Part shown: positions 17,369 to 26,888 of the stretch, one piece after another
How positions within the stretch are numbered: the stretch's first letter is position 1
Layout: each line of letters begins with the position of its first letter
DNA from: Chitinophaga pinensis
GTDB lineage: Bacteria > Bacteroidota > Bacteroidia > UBA4408
Reading direction: 5' to 3'
Assembly: GCA_945872355.1 (NCBI GenBank)
Contig: CAMBZU010000023.1
Coordinates: 1-40,512, forward strand
Length of the DNA: 40,512 nt
Position numbers and translations under genes: made by a program
Notes under the pieces: model-generated
What the model was told of the DNA's origin: nothing
Database searches by the model: none
The model's input: the letters and a program-made list of their open reading frames with translations, nothing else

Positions 17369-17486
17369 AGGATGGTTTATTAAACTTGATTGCTCAAAAT
17401 TAATTACTTCCCGCGAATATCAAAATTGAAAATGCAATTTAATCTTAAATACATTTTTTCACCATAGAATATGAAGAGCAGAATAT

Positions 17487-17494
17487 TACTTTTG
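17487..17494 (+). promoter_or_regulatory. Putative -7 box of the SixA gene
   Basis: The bases are TACTTTTG, a full TAnnTTTG match, 21 bp before the ATG at 17516. A -33 TTG at the usual spacing is not apparent. Confidence 0.5.
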
Positions 17495-17515
17495 GATGCT
17501 TAAAATTTACGCATT

Positions 17516-17998
17516 ATGAAAACTTTAATTATTGTAAGACATGCCAAGGCAGAAGTATTGCCAAGCAACAAAACCGATTATGAAAGAAAATTAACAGCCA
17601 GTGGAAAAGCTGATGCTGAAAAAATGGCCTTGCAATTGACCAATCAAATCGACTGTCCTGATATATTTATAGCAAGCACAGCAAAGAGAGCTTGGAGCAC
17701 AGCCAAAAGATTTGCTGCAGCATTCAATATTGAAGAAACTAAAATTGTTGCTCACAAGAAAATATATGAAGCCTCGGCTGATACTTTGATTGAAATGGTT
17801 CAAAATATTGACAACCAAAATCAAACAGCCATCATTTTTGGGCACAATCCAGGTTATAGTCAGCTTGCTTATTTTTTCTCTGGTAACGAATCCATTGAGC
17901 TTCCTACATGTGGTATGGCAATTATTGAATTCGATTTAAATGATTGGCAACATGTGGCTTATAAAAATGGCAAGCTAACTTATTTTAGCATACCATAA
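17516..17998 (+). CDS. sixA: SixA-type histidine phosphatase
   Basis: The 160-residue protein starts MKTLIIVRHAKAE, with the RHxK signature (Arg8, His9) of the histidine phosphatase superfamily. His9 would carry the phosphate. The second catalytic His is in IIFGHNPGYSQL (His110), and the acid is probably Glu85 in KKIYEAS. Length and the YERKLTASG segment match SixA, which removes phosphate from phosphohistidine in signalling or phosphotransfer proteins. No histidine kinase or HPt gene is adjacent, so its target is unknown. The lytic transglycosylase gene starts 104 bp downstream in the same direction. Confidence 0.88.
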   Translation: MKTLIIVRHAKAEVLPSNKTDYERKLTASGKADAEKMALQLTNQIDCPDIFIASTAKRAWSTAKRFAAAFNIEETKIVAHKKIYEASADTLIEMVQNIDNQNQTAIIFGHNPGYSQLAYFFSGNESIELPTCGMAIIEFDLNDWQHVAYKNGKLTYFSIP

Positions 17999-18102
17999 TG
18001 TTATACCAACAATCAAAGGTTAATAATTGATTAGTGAATTATCGTTTTTTCACAACTTGCAATTGGATATTTGTATTTTAATAAAAAGTGTAAAAACATA
18101 TC

Positions 18103-19689
18103 ATGTTAAAGTTATTCAAGAATTGTTTGTTTGTGTTGTTTTGTTTGAAAGGTATTACAGCTTTTTCATCAAATAAAATTGGCGATTCTACCCATGTTTA
18201 TATTCAAGAAGATCCAATTGTAGCCATGCTCGACAGCTTACAATTGACCAAATATTTTGAATGTAATAGTTATTTATCAGACTCATGCTTGTTTGATATG
18301 GCTAATTACAAAACAGGTTTCATCCCGTATTTTGATGAATTGGTTTATGAAGCGAGGCTAGCTAAATTAGATGAAAGAACACCTTTTGATTTAATATACA
18401 ACAGTGCTGTAAAAGCATATATTGATATGTATTCATTGCGTAAAAGAGTGCTTGTGAGCAGGCTCATTGGCATGTCGCAAATCTATTTTCCAATGTTTGA
18501 AGAAAAATTGGCAAAGTATGAATTGCCTCTTGAACTTAAATATTTAGCCATCGTTGAATCAGCCTTAAACCCTAATGCAATCAGTCAATCAGGTGCGGGT
18601 GGCCTCTGGCAATTTATGTATCCAACGGGTAAAATGTATGGTTTAGAAGTTAATTCATATGTTGATGATAGAAGAGACCCGTTAAAATCAACTGAAGCTG
18701 CTTGCCGTTATTTTAAATATTTATATAAAATGTTTGGCGATTGGCAAATGGTTTTAGCTGCCTATAATTGTGGGCCAGGTGCTTTAAGCAAGGCTATTCG
18801 CAGAAGCGGAAATAAAAAAACTTATTGGGAAATTAGACCTTATTTACCATTAGAAACACAAGGATATGTGCCTGCTTTTATTGCAGTTAATTATTTAATG
18901 AACTTTACCAAAGAACACAATATTTACCCTATTGCTGCCAAGCAATGTTATTTTTATGCCGATACAGTGCATGTCAAACAGGCCTTCACTTTCGAAGCTG
19001 TAGCTCAAACGATTGATATACCTATGGAGGATTTGTTATTTTTAAATCCTGCTTATAAATTAAGGAGAATACCTGGCTATGGTAATTATCGCCATTTATA
19101 TTTGCCAGCAAACAAAACAGGGGCCTTTATAAATAATGAAACAGCCATTTATTCGTATAAGAAAAACGAAGAATTAAGCAGAGATAGTATCATGCTTTTA
19201 GCCATGCAAACAGCGCCTGCTAAAAAATATCACAAAGTAAAGAAAGGAGAGAACCTTCAAAAAATTGCCAGCAAATATCAATGTAGTGCAGCTGACATAA
19301 AAAACTGGAATAAAATAAAAGGAAATGCTGTAAAAACAGGAACTAAATTAGTTGTTTTTGTACCAAATCAAAAATCAGCATTAAAAAGTGTAGCTTCAAA
19401 TAAACATACAGCAAAGCTTTCAGCCGATTCATTATTAGTAAAATCTGACACTTTAAAAACTGAAACATTCTCAGTTGAAGCTACTTCAAGTATGGTGAAC
19501 GCTAATATTAAGCTAGATAAAAATGCGAAGGTGGTTTATCACGTAATTCAAAAAGGCGATACACTATGGCACATCACCAACAAATACAAAATGGGCTCTG
19601 TTGATGAGCTAATGCGTATTAACAATTTTAGTAAGGATTATAAATTGATTCCTGGTGGAAAAATAAAAGTGCTGGTGGCAAGTAATTAA
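18103..19689 (+). CDS. Membrane-bound lytic murein transglycosylase, MltD type, with two LysM domains
   Basis: The 528-residue exported protein has a signal peptide at 1-21 (CLFVLFCLKGITAF). The SLT domain spans about 125-260: LELKYLAIVESALNP contains the catalytic Glu152, followed by GAGGLWQFMYPTGKMYGL, and AAYNCGPGAL at 219-228. An intermediate region with a loosely LysM-like segment follows. Two LysM modules come last, at about 375-418 (KYHKVKKGENLQKIA) and 478-526 (VYHVIQKGDTLWHIT). It cleaves the MurNAc-GlcNAc bond of peptidoglycan to 1,6-anhydro products in the periplasm, and LysM anchors it to the wall. There is no lipobox, so it is likely soluble or signal-anchored. Confidence 0.93.
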   Translation: MLKLFKNCLFVLFCLKGITAFSSNKIGDSTHVYIQEDPIVAMLDSLQLTKYFECNSYLSDSCLFDMANYKTGFIPYFDELVYEARLAKLDERTPFDLIYNSAVKAYIDMYSLRKRVLVSRLIGMSQIYFPMFEEKLAKYELPLELKYLAIVESALNPNAISQSGAGGLWQFMYPTGKMYGLEVNSYVDDRRDPLKSTEAACRYFKYLYKMFGDWQMVLAAYNCGPGALSKAIRRSGNKKTYWEIRPYLPLETQGYVPAFIAVNYLMNFTKEHNIYPIAAKQCYFYADTVHVKQAFTFEAVAQTIDIPMEDLLFLNPAYKLRRIPGYGNYRHLYLPANKTGAFINNETAIYSYKKNEELSRDSIMLLAMQTAPAKKYHKVKKGENLQKIASKYQCSAADIKNWNKIKGNAVKTGTKLVVFVPNQKSALKSVASNKHTAKLSADSLLVKSDTLKTETFSVEATSSMVNANIKLDKNAKVVYHVIQKGDTLWHITNKYKMGSVDELMRINNFSKDYKLIPGGKIKVLVASN

Positions 19690-19983
19690 GTTGATTAGCG
19701 AATTAGCTGATTGGCTTATTCATAGTTACTTCAATAGAGGGGCGGGTAAACTATTGTACTTTTTATCGTCGTGGTGGGCTTGCCCCGCCATCATACAAAT
19801 TGTTTTTAAATGCTTTTATAACCTAAAATTATATTGTCAAAGGTGCTGTGTCCTCGCCAAGCTTATGCATAATAATGATTGTAAAAAGTTGTTCATCCTC
19901 GCCAACCTTTGGAATTCAAACTACTGACTTTATCATCCTGTAAAAGGCTGTGCGTCGGCGCCAACCTTAAGATATACAAGATG
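19690..19983. repeat. Intergenic stretch with three degenerate direct repeats
   Basis: No gene is supported. Three copies of about 30 bases begin at 19836, 19881 and 19940, with shared core GTAAAAGG-TG---TCCTCGCCAACCTT. The spacings of 45 and 59 bp are not a fixed period. Read in reverse each copy encodes a similar decapeptide (KVGEDxQxFT-like), but the copies are not in a common frame. Upstream, at about 19773-19791, lies a GC-rich imperfect palindrome (TGGTGGGC/GCCCCGCCA) unlike the AT-rich surroundings. This may be a family of dispersed intergenic repeats. Confidence 0.55.
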
Positions 19984-20883
19984 CTAATGATTCCCATACT
20001 TTAATTCACCAGCTAAAACCTCAAAAGGCAGTTTGTTTTGGTCGGGTGGGAGCGGGCAGGTGGCGAAATCGGTGAACGTACAAGGTGGGTTGTATGATTT
20101 ATTAAAATCTAAAATTACTTGATTGCCTTCCTTTGGTTTTTTAGCATATATAAACCGACCAGCACCATAGGTTTTGTTACCGTTAGTGTAATCTCCAAAC
20201 ACAATAAATAAATCATCTTCGCCTTCTAAAGTTGCATCGAGCGTGTATGATTTTCCATCAATTTCAAACTTTAAAGTTCCTCCAAATGTTGTTTCAGTAG
20301 TGTTGCCAATCACATCATTAATTGGAATTGTTTTTTTTGAATTTGGTGCTTCAAAAGAGGCATTAACTTTCCATTTTTCTATTACAGGAAAACATTCAAT
20401 ATGGGTAAAGTTTTTTCGCGCATCGCTTTCTAAATCGCGCAAGCGAACGCCATATCTGTTGCCTCTTTTAATGATAAACCAACGCAAGTTTTTGTGAGAA
20501 AGTATCACGCTTTGTTCTTCAATATTTTTATTAAAAATAACACCATTAGTAAACAAGGAATCATTTCTTTTCACATCAACATGAGGTAATATGGTAAGTT
20601 TAACTTCATCATTTGATAAAGCAAAACTTCCTATTTGTGCTGCAGCCTTTCCTGTAGGAAAAACAATTTTATTTTCCATTCCACTTCCAAATGTGTTTTC
20701 ACCTTCCTCTAACCAAAACAAGCCTGAAACCGTGAGCCAGCCTGTTTCTTTTTTTAGGTTAATTTCTCTGTTTTGATGCCAAGTTTCTATTTCATTTATA
20801 TAACTTTCAGAGCTACTTTGAGCATTTAATTGTACAGTACTTTTTATAAAAAAAAGGGTACATAAAAATAATATTTTTTGCAT
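19984..20883 (-). CDS. DUF1684 domain-containing exported protein
   Basis: The 299-residue protein has a signal peptide (MQKILFLCTLFFIKSTVQLNA, cleaved near residue 21). It shows the DUF1684 pattern from about residue 30: IETWHQNREINLKKETGWLTVSGLFWL at the front, RDLESDARKNFTHIECFPVI in the middle, and at the end FNKSYNPPCTFTDFATCPLPP with NKLPFEVLAGELKY. The PPC...TCPLPPxxN segment is the family's most conserved part. The function of DUF1684 is not known; it is widespread in Bacteroidota and actinobacteria. The gene stands alone and is divergent from valS. Confidence 0.9.
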   Translation of the reverse strand: MQKILFLCTLFFIKSTVQLNAQSSSESYINEIETWHQNREINLKKETGWLTVSGLFWLEEGENTFGSGMENKIVFPTGKAAAQIGSFALSNDEVKLTILPHVDVKRNDSLFTNGVIFNKNIEEQSVILSHKNLRWFIIKRGNRYGVRLRDLESDARKNFTHIECFPVIEKWKVNASFEAPNSKKTIPINDVIGNTTETTFGGTLKFEIDGKSYTLDATLEGEDDLFIVFGDYTNGNKTYGAGRFIYAKKPKEGNQVILDFNKSYNPPCTFTDFATCPLPPDQNKLPFEVLAGELKYGNH

Positions 20884-20911
20884 GGCTAAAAATAGGAAAT
20901 TTTAATGTTCT

Positions 20912-20919
20912 CAAAGCTA
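20912..20919 (-). promoter_or_regulatory. Putative -7 box of the DUF1684 gene
   Basis: On the minus strand the bases are TAGCTTTG, a full TAnnTTTG match, 28 bp before the ATG at 20883. No clear -33 was found. Confidence 0.45.
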
Positions 20920-21117
20920 TTTCATGAAATTCGATTTACACATGTTCTCATTCAGGAGGAAACTTGTTAAAAGCGAGCACTAGCGTTAAAAATTTGCTTC
21001 TAATTTTTAAGTCAACAAAAAGGCCACTGCATACTTTTACCTATGAGGCATCAACAAAAAAAGACTCCTCCAAAAAGACAAATAAAACGCGAACAGCAAA
21101 TCTTTCCAAGAATTCCT

Positions 21118-21125
21118 TATTTTCG
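21118..21125 (+). promoter_or_regulatory. Putative -7 box of valS
   Basis: The bases TATTTTCG (then CA) match TAnnTTTG except for one T-to-C change, 18 bp before the preferred valS ATG at 21144. If it is the promoter, translation from the upstream TTG at 20964 is excluded. Confidence 0.4.
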
Positions 21126-21143
21126 CAACCTCAAAATAAAAAC

Positions 21144-23798
21144 ATGGAAATTCCTAAAACATATAATCCCTCGGCAGTTGAAGATAAATGGTATAAATAT
21201 TGGCTCGATAATCAATTTTTTAAATCAACACCAGACGAGCGTGAACCTTACACCATTGTAATTCCGCCTCCTAATGTTACTGGCGTGTTGCACATGGGCC
21301 ACATGCTTAACAATACTATTCAAGATGTGCTCATCAGACGTGCACGTATGCAAGGCAAAAATGCTTGCTGGGTGCCTGGTACAGATCATGCATCTATTGC
21401 TACCGAGGCCAAAGTAGTCAATTTGCTAAAAGAAAAAGGCATCAAAAAAACTGATTTAACCCGTGAAGAATTTTTAAAATATGCCTTTGAATGGAAAGAA
21501 AAGTATGGAGGAATTATCCTCGAACAATTAAAAAAACTGGGTGCTTCATGTGATTGGGACCGCACACGCTTTACCATGGAAGAGGATATGAGTGAAGCTG
21601 TGATTGATGTATTTATAGATTTATTTAACAAAGGACAAATTTACCGTGGTGTGCGCATGGTAAATTGGGATCCTGCAGGTATGACGGCTGTTTCAGACGA
21701 AGAAGTAATTCATAAAGAAAGTAATGCTAAACTTTTTTATGTTAGTTATAAATTAGTGAATGAAGATGGTTCTGCATTAGCTGATGGCGATTCAATAACC
21801 ATTGCCACTACCCGCCCAGAAACTATATTAGGAGATACCGCTGTTTGTGTGCATCCTGAAGATGAAAGATATAAACATCTTAAAGGAAAATACGCGATAA
21901 TCCCTTTTGCAGCGCGTAAAGTGCCTATCATTTTTGATGATTACATTGATATGGAATTTGGGACGGGGGCCTTAAAAGTTACACCTGCACATGATATAAA
22001 CGATTATAATTTAGGGGTAAAACATAAATTAGAAGTAATAGATACCATTGCTGCAAATGGCACCATGAGTGAAGCTGCAGGCTTTTATATTGGTGAAGAT
22101 CGTTTTGCTGTGCGTAAAAAAATTGCCAAAGATTTAGAAGAAGCTGGCCATATTGTTAAAATAGAAGACATCAAAAACAAAGTAGGCTACAGCGAAAGAA
22201 CAGATGCTGTTATTGAACCAAAGCTAAGTATGCAATGGTTTTTAAAGATGGATAAAATCTCAAAACCTGCTTTAGATGCGGTATTAAATGGTGAAGTAAA
22301 ATTAATTCCCGATAAGTTTGTAAACACCTACAAACACTGGATGGAGAATGTACATGATTGGTGTATCAGTCGTCAATTATGGTGGGGCCAACAAATACCC
22401 GCTTGGTATGATGATAAAGGCAATTTTGTAGTGGCGAAAACACATCAGGATGCATTGGTAAAATATAAAACTAATTATCCTGATTCAACTATTTTAAGCC
22501 TAAAACAAGATGAAGATGTAGTAGATACTTGGTTTAGCTCTTGGTTATGGCCAATCAGTGTTTTCGATGGTTTTAAAGATCCAGAAAATGCAGATATAAA
22601 ATATTATTATCCAACAAATGATTTAGTAACTGCTCCTGAAATTTTATTTTTTTGGGTAGCGCGCATGATCATTGCAGGTTACGAATACCGCGGGCAAAAA
22701 CCTTTTACCAATGTTTACCTTACGGGAATTGTACGCGATAAATTAGGACGTAAAATGAGTAAGTCATTAGGAAATAGTCCTGACCCGCTTGATTTAATTG
22801 CAAAAAATGGGGCTGATGCCGTGCGCATGGGAATGTTACTCACTTCGCCCGCGGGCAATGATTTACCTTTTGATGAGAGTTTAATAGAGCAGGGGAGAAA
22901 CTTTAATAATAAAATTTGGAACGCTTTCCGTTTGTTAAAAGGATTTGAAGTTGATGAAAATAAAGCGCAGCCAGAAAATAATAAATTGGCTTGTACTTGG
23001 TTCCAATCAAGATTTAATCAGCAGTTAGCTGTAGTTAACGATTTGTATAGCAAATACCGCATGAGCGAGGTACTCATGACAACTTATAAATTAGTTTGGG
23101 ATGATTTCTGTGCTTGGTATCTTGAAATGATAAAACCTGATTTTGTAGAGGGTAAAGCCATGCCGATTGATGCAAAAACTTATCATCAAACCATTGGCTA
23201 CTTTGGCAATTTATTAAAATTGTTACATCCTTTCATGCCTTTTATAACCGAAGAATTATGGCATTTAATTGAAGACAGAAAAGATAACAATTGTATTATT
23301 GTTGCACAATGGCCTGTTGAAGCAATTATTGATGAGGAAATTTTAGATGGATTTGCTCATGCTTTTGAAGTAATTCAGCAAATAAGAAATATCCGAAACC
23401 AAAAAGGAATTTCGCCTAAAGAACAATTGCAACTGATGATCAAAACAAGTGCAATTGACAATTCACCATTAAATGCTATCATACAAAAATCAGCTAATTT
23501 AAGTAGTATAGCATTGGTAAACGACAAGCCTCAAGCTGCATTAAACTTTATGATAGGCACTGTTGAATATTTTGTTCCAATGGCGCAATCTATTGATATT
23601 GACGCAGAAAAAATAAAGTATCAAGAAGAGCTCAATTACCTCAAAGGATTCTTAGAAAGTGTTAATAAAAAACTTAGCAACGAAAAGTTTGTAGCAAATG
23701 CAAAACCAGAAGTAATTGCCAACGAGCGCAAAAAGATGGAAGATGCCGAAACTAAAATGAAGTTGATTGAAGAGCAATTGGCTGCTTTAATAAACTAG
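21144..23798 (+). CDS. valS: Valyl-tRNA synthetase
   Basis: From the ATG at 21144 the protein has 884 residues, the usual class I ValS size. It charges tRNA-Val with valine in the cytosol and edits mischarged threonine. Visible are the N-terminal [17 protein letters not shown], the signature HMGH (residues 50-53), the editing-domain [17 protein letters not shown], the VNWDP segment, [22 protein letters not shown] (537-541), and a C-terminal coiled coil rich in Glu and Lys. The same frame is open for 60 codons upstream to a TTG at 20964 with an AGGAGGA in front. That extension is Lys/Ser/Thr-rich and has no counterpart in the family, so the ATG is preferred. Confidence 0.96.
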   Translation: MEIPKTYNPSAVEDKWYKYWLDNQFFKSTPDEREPYTIVIPPPNVTGVLHMGHMLNNTIQDVLIRRARMQGKNACWVPGTDHASIATEAKVVNLLKEKGIKKTDLTREEFLKYAFEWKEKYGGIILEQLKKLGASCDWDRTRFTMEEDMSEAVIDVFIDLFNKGQIYRGVRMVNWDPAGMTAVSDEEVIHKESNAKLFYVSYKLVNEDGSALADGDSITIATTRPETILGDTAVCVHPEDERYKHLKGKYAIIPFAARKVPIIFDDYIDMEFGTGALKVTPAHDINDYNLGVKHKLEVIDTIAANGTMSEAAGFYIGEDRFAVRKKIAKDLEEAGHIVKIEDIKNKVGYSERTDAVIEPKLSMQWFLKMDKISKPALDAVLNGEVKLIPDKFVNTYKHWMENVHDWCISRQLWWGQQIPAWYDDKGNFVVAKTHQDALVKYKTNYPDSTILSLKQDEDVVDTWFSSWLWPISVFDGFKDPENADIKYYYPTNDLVTAPEILFFWVARMIIAGYEYRGQKPFTNVYLTGIVRDKLGRKMSKSLGNSPDPLDLIAKNGADAVRMGMLLTSPAGNDLPFDESLIEQGRNFNNKIWNAFRLLKGFEVDENKAQPENNKLACTWFQSRFNQQLAVVNDLYSKYRMSEVLMTTYKLVWDDFCAWYLEMIKPDFVEGKAMPIDAKTYHQTIGYFGNLLKLLHPFMPFITEELWHLIEDRKDNNCIIVAQWPVEAIIDEEILDGFAHAFEVIQQIRNIRNQKGISPKEQLQLMIKTSAIDNSPLNAIIQKSANLSSIALVNDKPQAALNFMIGTVEYFVPMAQSIDIDAEKIKYQEELNYLKGFLESVNKKLSNEKFVANAKPEVIANERKKMEDAETKMKLIEEQLAALIN

Positions 23799-23969
23799 AA
23801 AAAGACAGATTCAATTTTCTAAAACTTTCCTGACCTTTTTTATTTCAGCGCTGGCTGCTTTAGCTAAATTAAATCCTTCGCTATTAACAATTGAATTGTT
23901 AATTCATTGTTGCGCTATATGTTTTTTAATATAGACTAATGCTTTAATTTGTATTACAAAGCTATCACA

Positions 23970-25718
23970 ATGAAATACAAAATATCATACAGCAATCCTT
24001 ATACACATTATATTGATATTGAATGTAGCATTGAAAATATTTCGCTACCTCAAATTGAATTGCAGCTCCCATCTTGGCGTCCAGGAAGATATGAATTAGG
24101 AAATTTCGCTAAAAACATTCAGCAATTTAAAGTAATAAACGCCAAAGGCGAAGCTTTAAGTTATAAAAAAACAAGTAAAGATAGCTGGTCCATTAACACC
24201 AAAGGTGAAAGTGTTATCACTGTTATCTATAACTATTATGCTGCTGAGCTAAATGCAGGAAGTACTTGGCTCGACGATAAACAACTTTACATTAATCCAA
24301 TCAATTGTTTACTCTATTGTGAACAAAAATTAGAGGATCCATGCCATATTGAAATAAATGTGCCTTTTGATTACAAATTGGCTGGTGCACTCAAAGTTGT
24401 AAGCACTGCCATCAATAAGGAGATTAAAACTATTAAAGCAATGGCGCATGATTATCATACCCTTGTTGATACTCCTTTTATATGCAGTAATGCATTGCAA
24501 CATAATATGTTTGTGCTTGATGGTGTTGAATTTAATATTTGGTTTCAAGGTGAATGTAAACCCGACTGGGCAAAGCTTATTGGTGACTTTTTTATTTTTA
24601 TAAATGAACAATTTTTATTGTTTAAATCGTTCCCTACAGAGCGCTACCACTTTTTAATACAAGTTTTACCATTTCAATTTTACCACGGTGTTGAACATGC
24701 ATATTCAACTGTAATTGCCATAGGGCCTGCTTACAATTTGATGCGAAAAGATTTGTATGACGAACTTTTGGGTGTGAGTTCTCATGAATTGTTTCACACC
24801 TGGAACGTAAAAAATATTAGACCTAAGGAAATGCTTCCTTACAAATACAACACAGAAAATTATGCAACAACGGGTTATATTTACGAAGGTTTAACAACCT
24901 ATTACGGAGATTTAATGCTGTATCGTTCAGGTATATTTTCTGATGCTGATTATTTCAAAACATTAACACAACAATTTCAAAAACACCTTGATAATCACGG
25001 AAGATTTAACTACAGCGTAGCCCAATCTTCTTTTGATACTTGGCTTGATGGATACGTACCTGGTGTTCCAAATAGAAAGGTTTCGATTTATACTGAAGGT
25101 TGCTTGTTAGCATTTATGGCCGATGCACAAATAAGAGCTCAAACAAATAACAATGCATCACTTGATAACGTATTGCTTGCATTGTACAATGACTTTGGAA
25201 AAAACAACATTGGATATACTGCTAATGATTATCAAACCATAATTGAGCATGTTACGGGTCAAAATTGGAACAACTTTTTTAATAATTACATTGAAGGCAC
25301 TTTGCCTTATAACGATTTGCTCATTTCATCTTTGGCTTATTTTGGATTAGAGCTATCGATTGTAACTTCCAAGAGACCTTATGAATCATTTTTAGGTTTC
25401 AAAGTTAGTGAGCAAAACAATGAAACAATCGTTCAAAATATACATCCCGGTTCTTTGGCAGAAGCTGCTGGCTTAGCTATAAAAGATAAAATTATTGGTG
25501 TAAATGGCTTTGAGGTGCGGAATAACCTCAATGAATGGTGCAATTATTTTTGGAAAGAGACTTTTGTAATTAACGTAATTACCGATGGTAAAACACGTGA
25601 AATAAATTTAAAACCTAGCAAAATCATGTATTATAAAACTTATTTGGTAATAAAATCAAATGATGCTACTGCTGAGCAAGCTGATAATTATAACAAATGG
25701 ATTGGAAGAAAATATTAA
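23970..25718 (+). CDS. M61 (glycyl aminopeptidase) family metallopeptidase with PDZ domain
   Basis: The ATG at 23970 gives 582 residues; an upstream TTG (23949) would add seven and is less likely. The N-terminal beta domain has LPSWRPGRYELGNFAKNI, typical of M61. The zinc site is SHELFHTWNVK (His272, His276, catalytic Glu273), with Glu306 in GYIYEGLTTYYGD as the third ligand. A C-terminal PDZ domain is at about 465-550 (GFKVSEQNNET, IHPGSLAEAAGLAIKDKIIGVNG). M61 enzymes remove N-terminal glycine or alanine. There is no signal peptide, so it seems cytosolic. Nudix, lipoprotein and hydrolase genes follow closely on the same strand. Confidence 0.92.
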   Translation: MKYKISYSNPYTHYIDIECSIENISLPQIELQLPSWRPGRYELGNFAKNIQQFKVINAKGEALSYKKTSKDSWSINTKGESVITVIYNYYAAELNAGSTWLDDKQLYINPINCLLYCEQKLEDPCHIEINVPFDYKLAGALKVVSTAINKEIKTIKAMAHDYHTLVDTPFICSNALQHNMFVLDGVEFNIWFQGECKPDWAKLIGDFFIFINEQFLLFKSFPTERYHFLIQVLPFQFYHGVEHAYSTVIAIGPAYNLMRKDLYDELLGVSSHELFHTWNVKNIRPKEMLPYKYNTENYATTGYIYEGLTTYYGDLMLYRSGIFSDADYFKTLTQQFQKHLDNHGRFNYSVAQSSFDTWLDGYVPGVPNRKVSIYTEGCLLAFMADAQIRAQTNNNASLDNVLLALYNDFGKNNIGYTANDYQTIIEHVTGQNWNNFFNNYIEGTLPYNDLLISSLAYFGLELSIVTSKRPYESFLGFKVSEQNNETIVQNIHPGSLAEAAGLAIKDKIIGVNGFEVRNNLNEWCNYFWKETFVINVITDGKTREINLKPSKIMYYKTYLVIKSNDATAEQADNYNKWIGRKY

Positions 25719-25727
25719 TCAATATAC

Positions 25728-26165
25728 ATGTATAACATCAGAGTTTACGGCATACTAATAGAAAATAATGCAGTGCTGCTTAGTGACGAATTTTACAAAA
25801 ATATTTTTATGACCAAATTTCCAGGTGGTGGGCATGAAGTAGGGGAGAGCTTAATTGCTTGTTTGCATAGAGAATTCAAAGAAGAGCTTGATTTAGAAAT
25901 TGTTATAAAAAGTCATTTTTACACTACTGATTTTTATGTGCCTTCCTTTTTTAATACAAATTACCAGCTCATTTCAATATATTATTTGATTGAAAGAAAA
26001 ATGAATTCAACATTAAAAACAAGCCATATTAAATATGATTTTACGCCTAAGCATGGCGCACAAAGTTTAAGATGGGTGTCAATCAGCGAGTTGCAAGAAG
26101 AAGAGCTGAGCTTTCCGATTGATAAAAAAGTAATTACTATGTTGAAAAATTCACATAATCTTTAA
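25728..26165 (+). CDS. Nudix hydrolase
   Basis: The 145-residue protein carries a full Nudix box from about residue 36: GGGHEVGESLIACLHREFKEELDL, with the expected G-x5-E-x7-REFKEEL spacing and the Mg-binding Glu residues. The preceding MTKFPGGG and the later LRWVSISELQEEELSFP are usual for the fold. It hydrolyses a nucleoside diphosphate linked to another group; the substrate cannot be read from sequence. It begins 9 bp after the M61 peptidase stop, so the two are very likely co-transcribed. Confidence 0.9.
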   Translation: MYNIRVYGILIENNAVLLSDEFYKNIFMTKFPGGGHEVGESLIACLHREFKEELDLEIVIKSHFYTTDFYVPSFFNTNYQLISIYYLIERKMNSTLKTSHIKYDFTPKHGAQSLRWVSISELQEEELSFPIDKKVITMLKNSHNL

Positions 26166-26209
26166 ATTAAAGTTGCTATTTTTTAATCAATAATTCGTTT
26201 ATTTGCCAC

Positions 26210-26884
26210 ATGAAGATGATTTGTTACCGAATTGTTGCCTTATTTTGCTTAATGGCAATACTTGATGCTTGTGCACCTACGCGCGCTGTGTTGCCTTTGT
26301 GCTACAAAGAAAATCAAATAAGCGCTTCTGTTGGTGGACCTCTCATACATTATGGAAATAACATTACGCCCGTGCCATACACAACAGTTACTTATTCGCG
26401 CGGAATAACTGATAGCACAACATTTTTTGCTTCAATACATCCAACTTCTGCCTTATACGGTAATTTGCAAATGGAAATTGGTTTAAACAAATATCTCATC
26501 AACAACGACTCTGCTAAATTCGCTATTACTGTTGCACCTACTTTAAACATTCTCATTAGAGATACCTTGAAAAGGGTTTATCCTCAAATTGATTTCAATT
26601 TTATTAAAAGAAATCCTTTGAATGATAATTATTATTATTTAGGAGTATGTAATTGGTTTGAACCTGCAACTAAAAAAATAAATGGCGAAAAACAAGCTAA
26701 CATTTGGTTCCCAAGTCCGCAAGCTGGCTATGTTTGGAATACAAAAAAAGGTTTAATGCTACAAGCCGAGTTCAAATATTTAGTGCCGTTCAAAAGAAAT
26801 GATATCGGTCCAGTAGAATATGTAAAACCAATTCTTCCATACGGCGGAATGGGGATATACCTTGGAGTAAGCTATAAATTTTAA
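26210..26884 (+). CDS. Putative outer-membrane lipoprotein, beta-barrel-like, unknown function
   Basis: The 224-residue protein has a lipoprotein signal ending in ILDAC (lipid Cys at about 21), followed by APTR. The rest is rich in alternating hydrophobic and aromatic strands with turns: GGPLIHYGNNI, YTTVTYSRGIT, FAITVAPTLNIL, LQAEFKYLVPF. It ends MGIYLGVSYKF, whose terminal Phe is the typical mark of an outer-membrane beta-strand. This fits a small barrel or sheet-rich lipoprotein. I do not recognise a named family. It is 44 bp after the Nudix gene and 4 bp before the alpha/beta hydrolase gene. Confidence 0.7.
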   Translation: MKMICYRIVALFCLMAILDACAPTRAVLPLCYKENQISASVGGPLIHYGNNITPVPYTTVTYSRGITDSTTFFASIHPTSALYGNLQMEIGLNKYLINNDSAKFAITVAPTLNILIRDTLKRVYPQIDFNFIKRNPLNDNYYYLGVCNWFEPATKKINGEKQANIWFPSPQAGYVWNTKKGLMLQAEFKYLVPFKRNDIGPVEYVKPILPYGGMGIYLGVSYKF

Positions 26885-26888
26885 CACT

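Noticed and set aside
19691-19927. Plus-strand open frame of 78 codons after the lytic transglycosylase
   Set aside because: It spans the GC-rich palindrome and the degenerate repeats, and the peptide (Cys-, Trp- and Leu-rich without a pattern) looks like translated repeat DNA.
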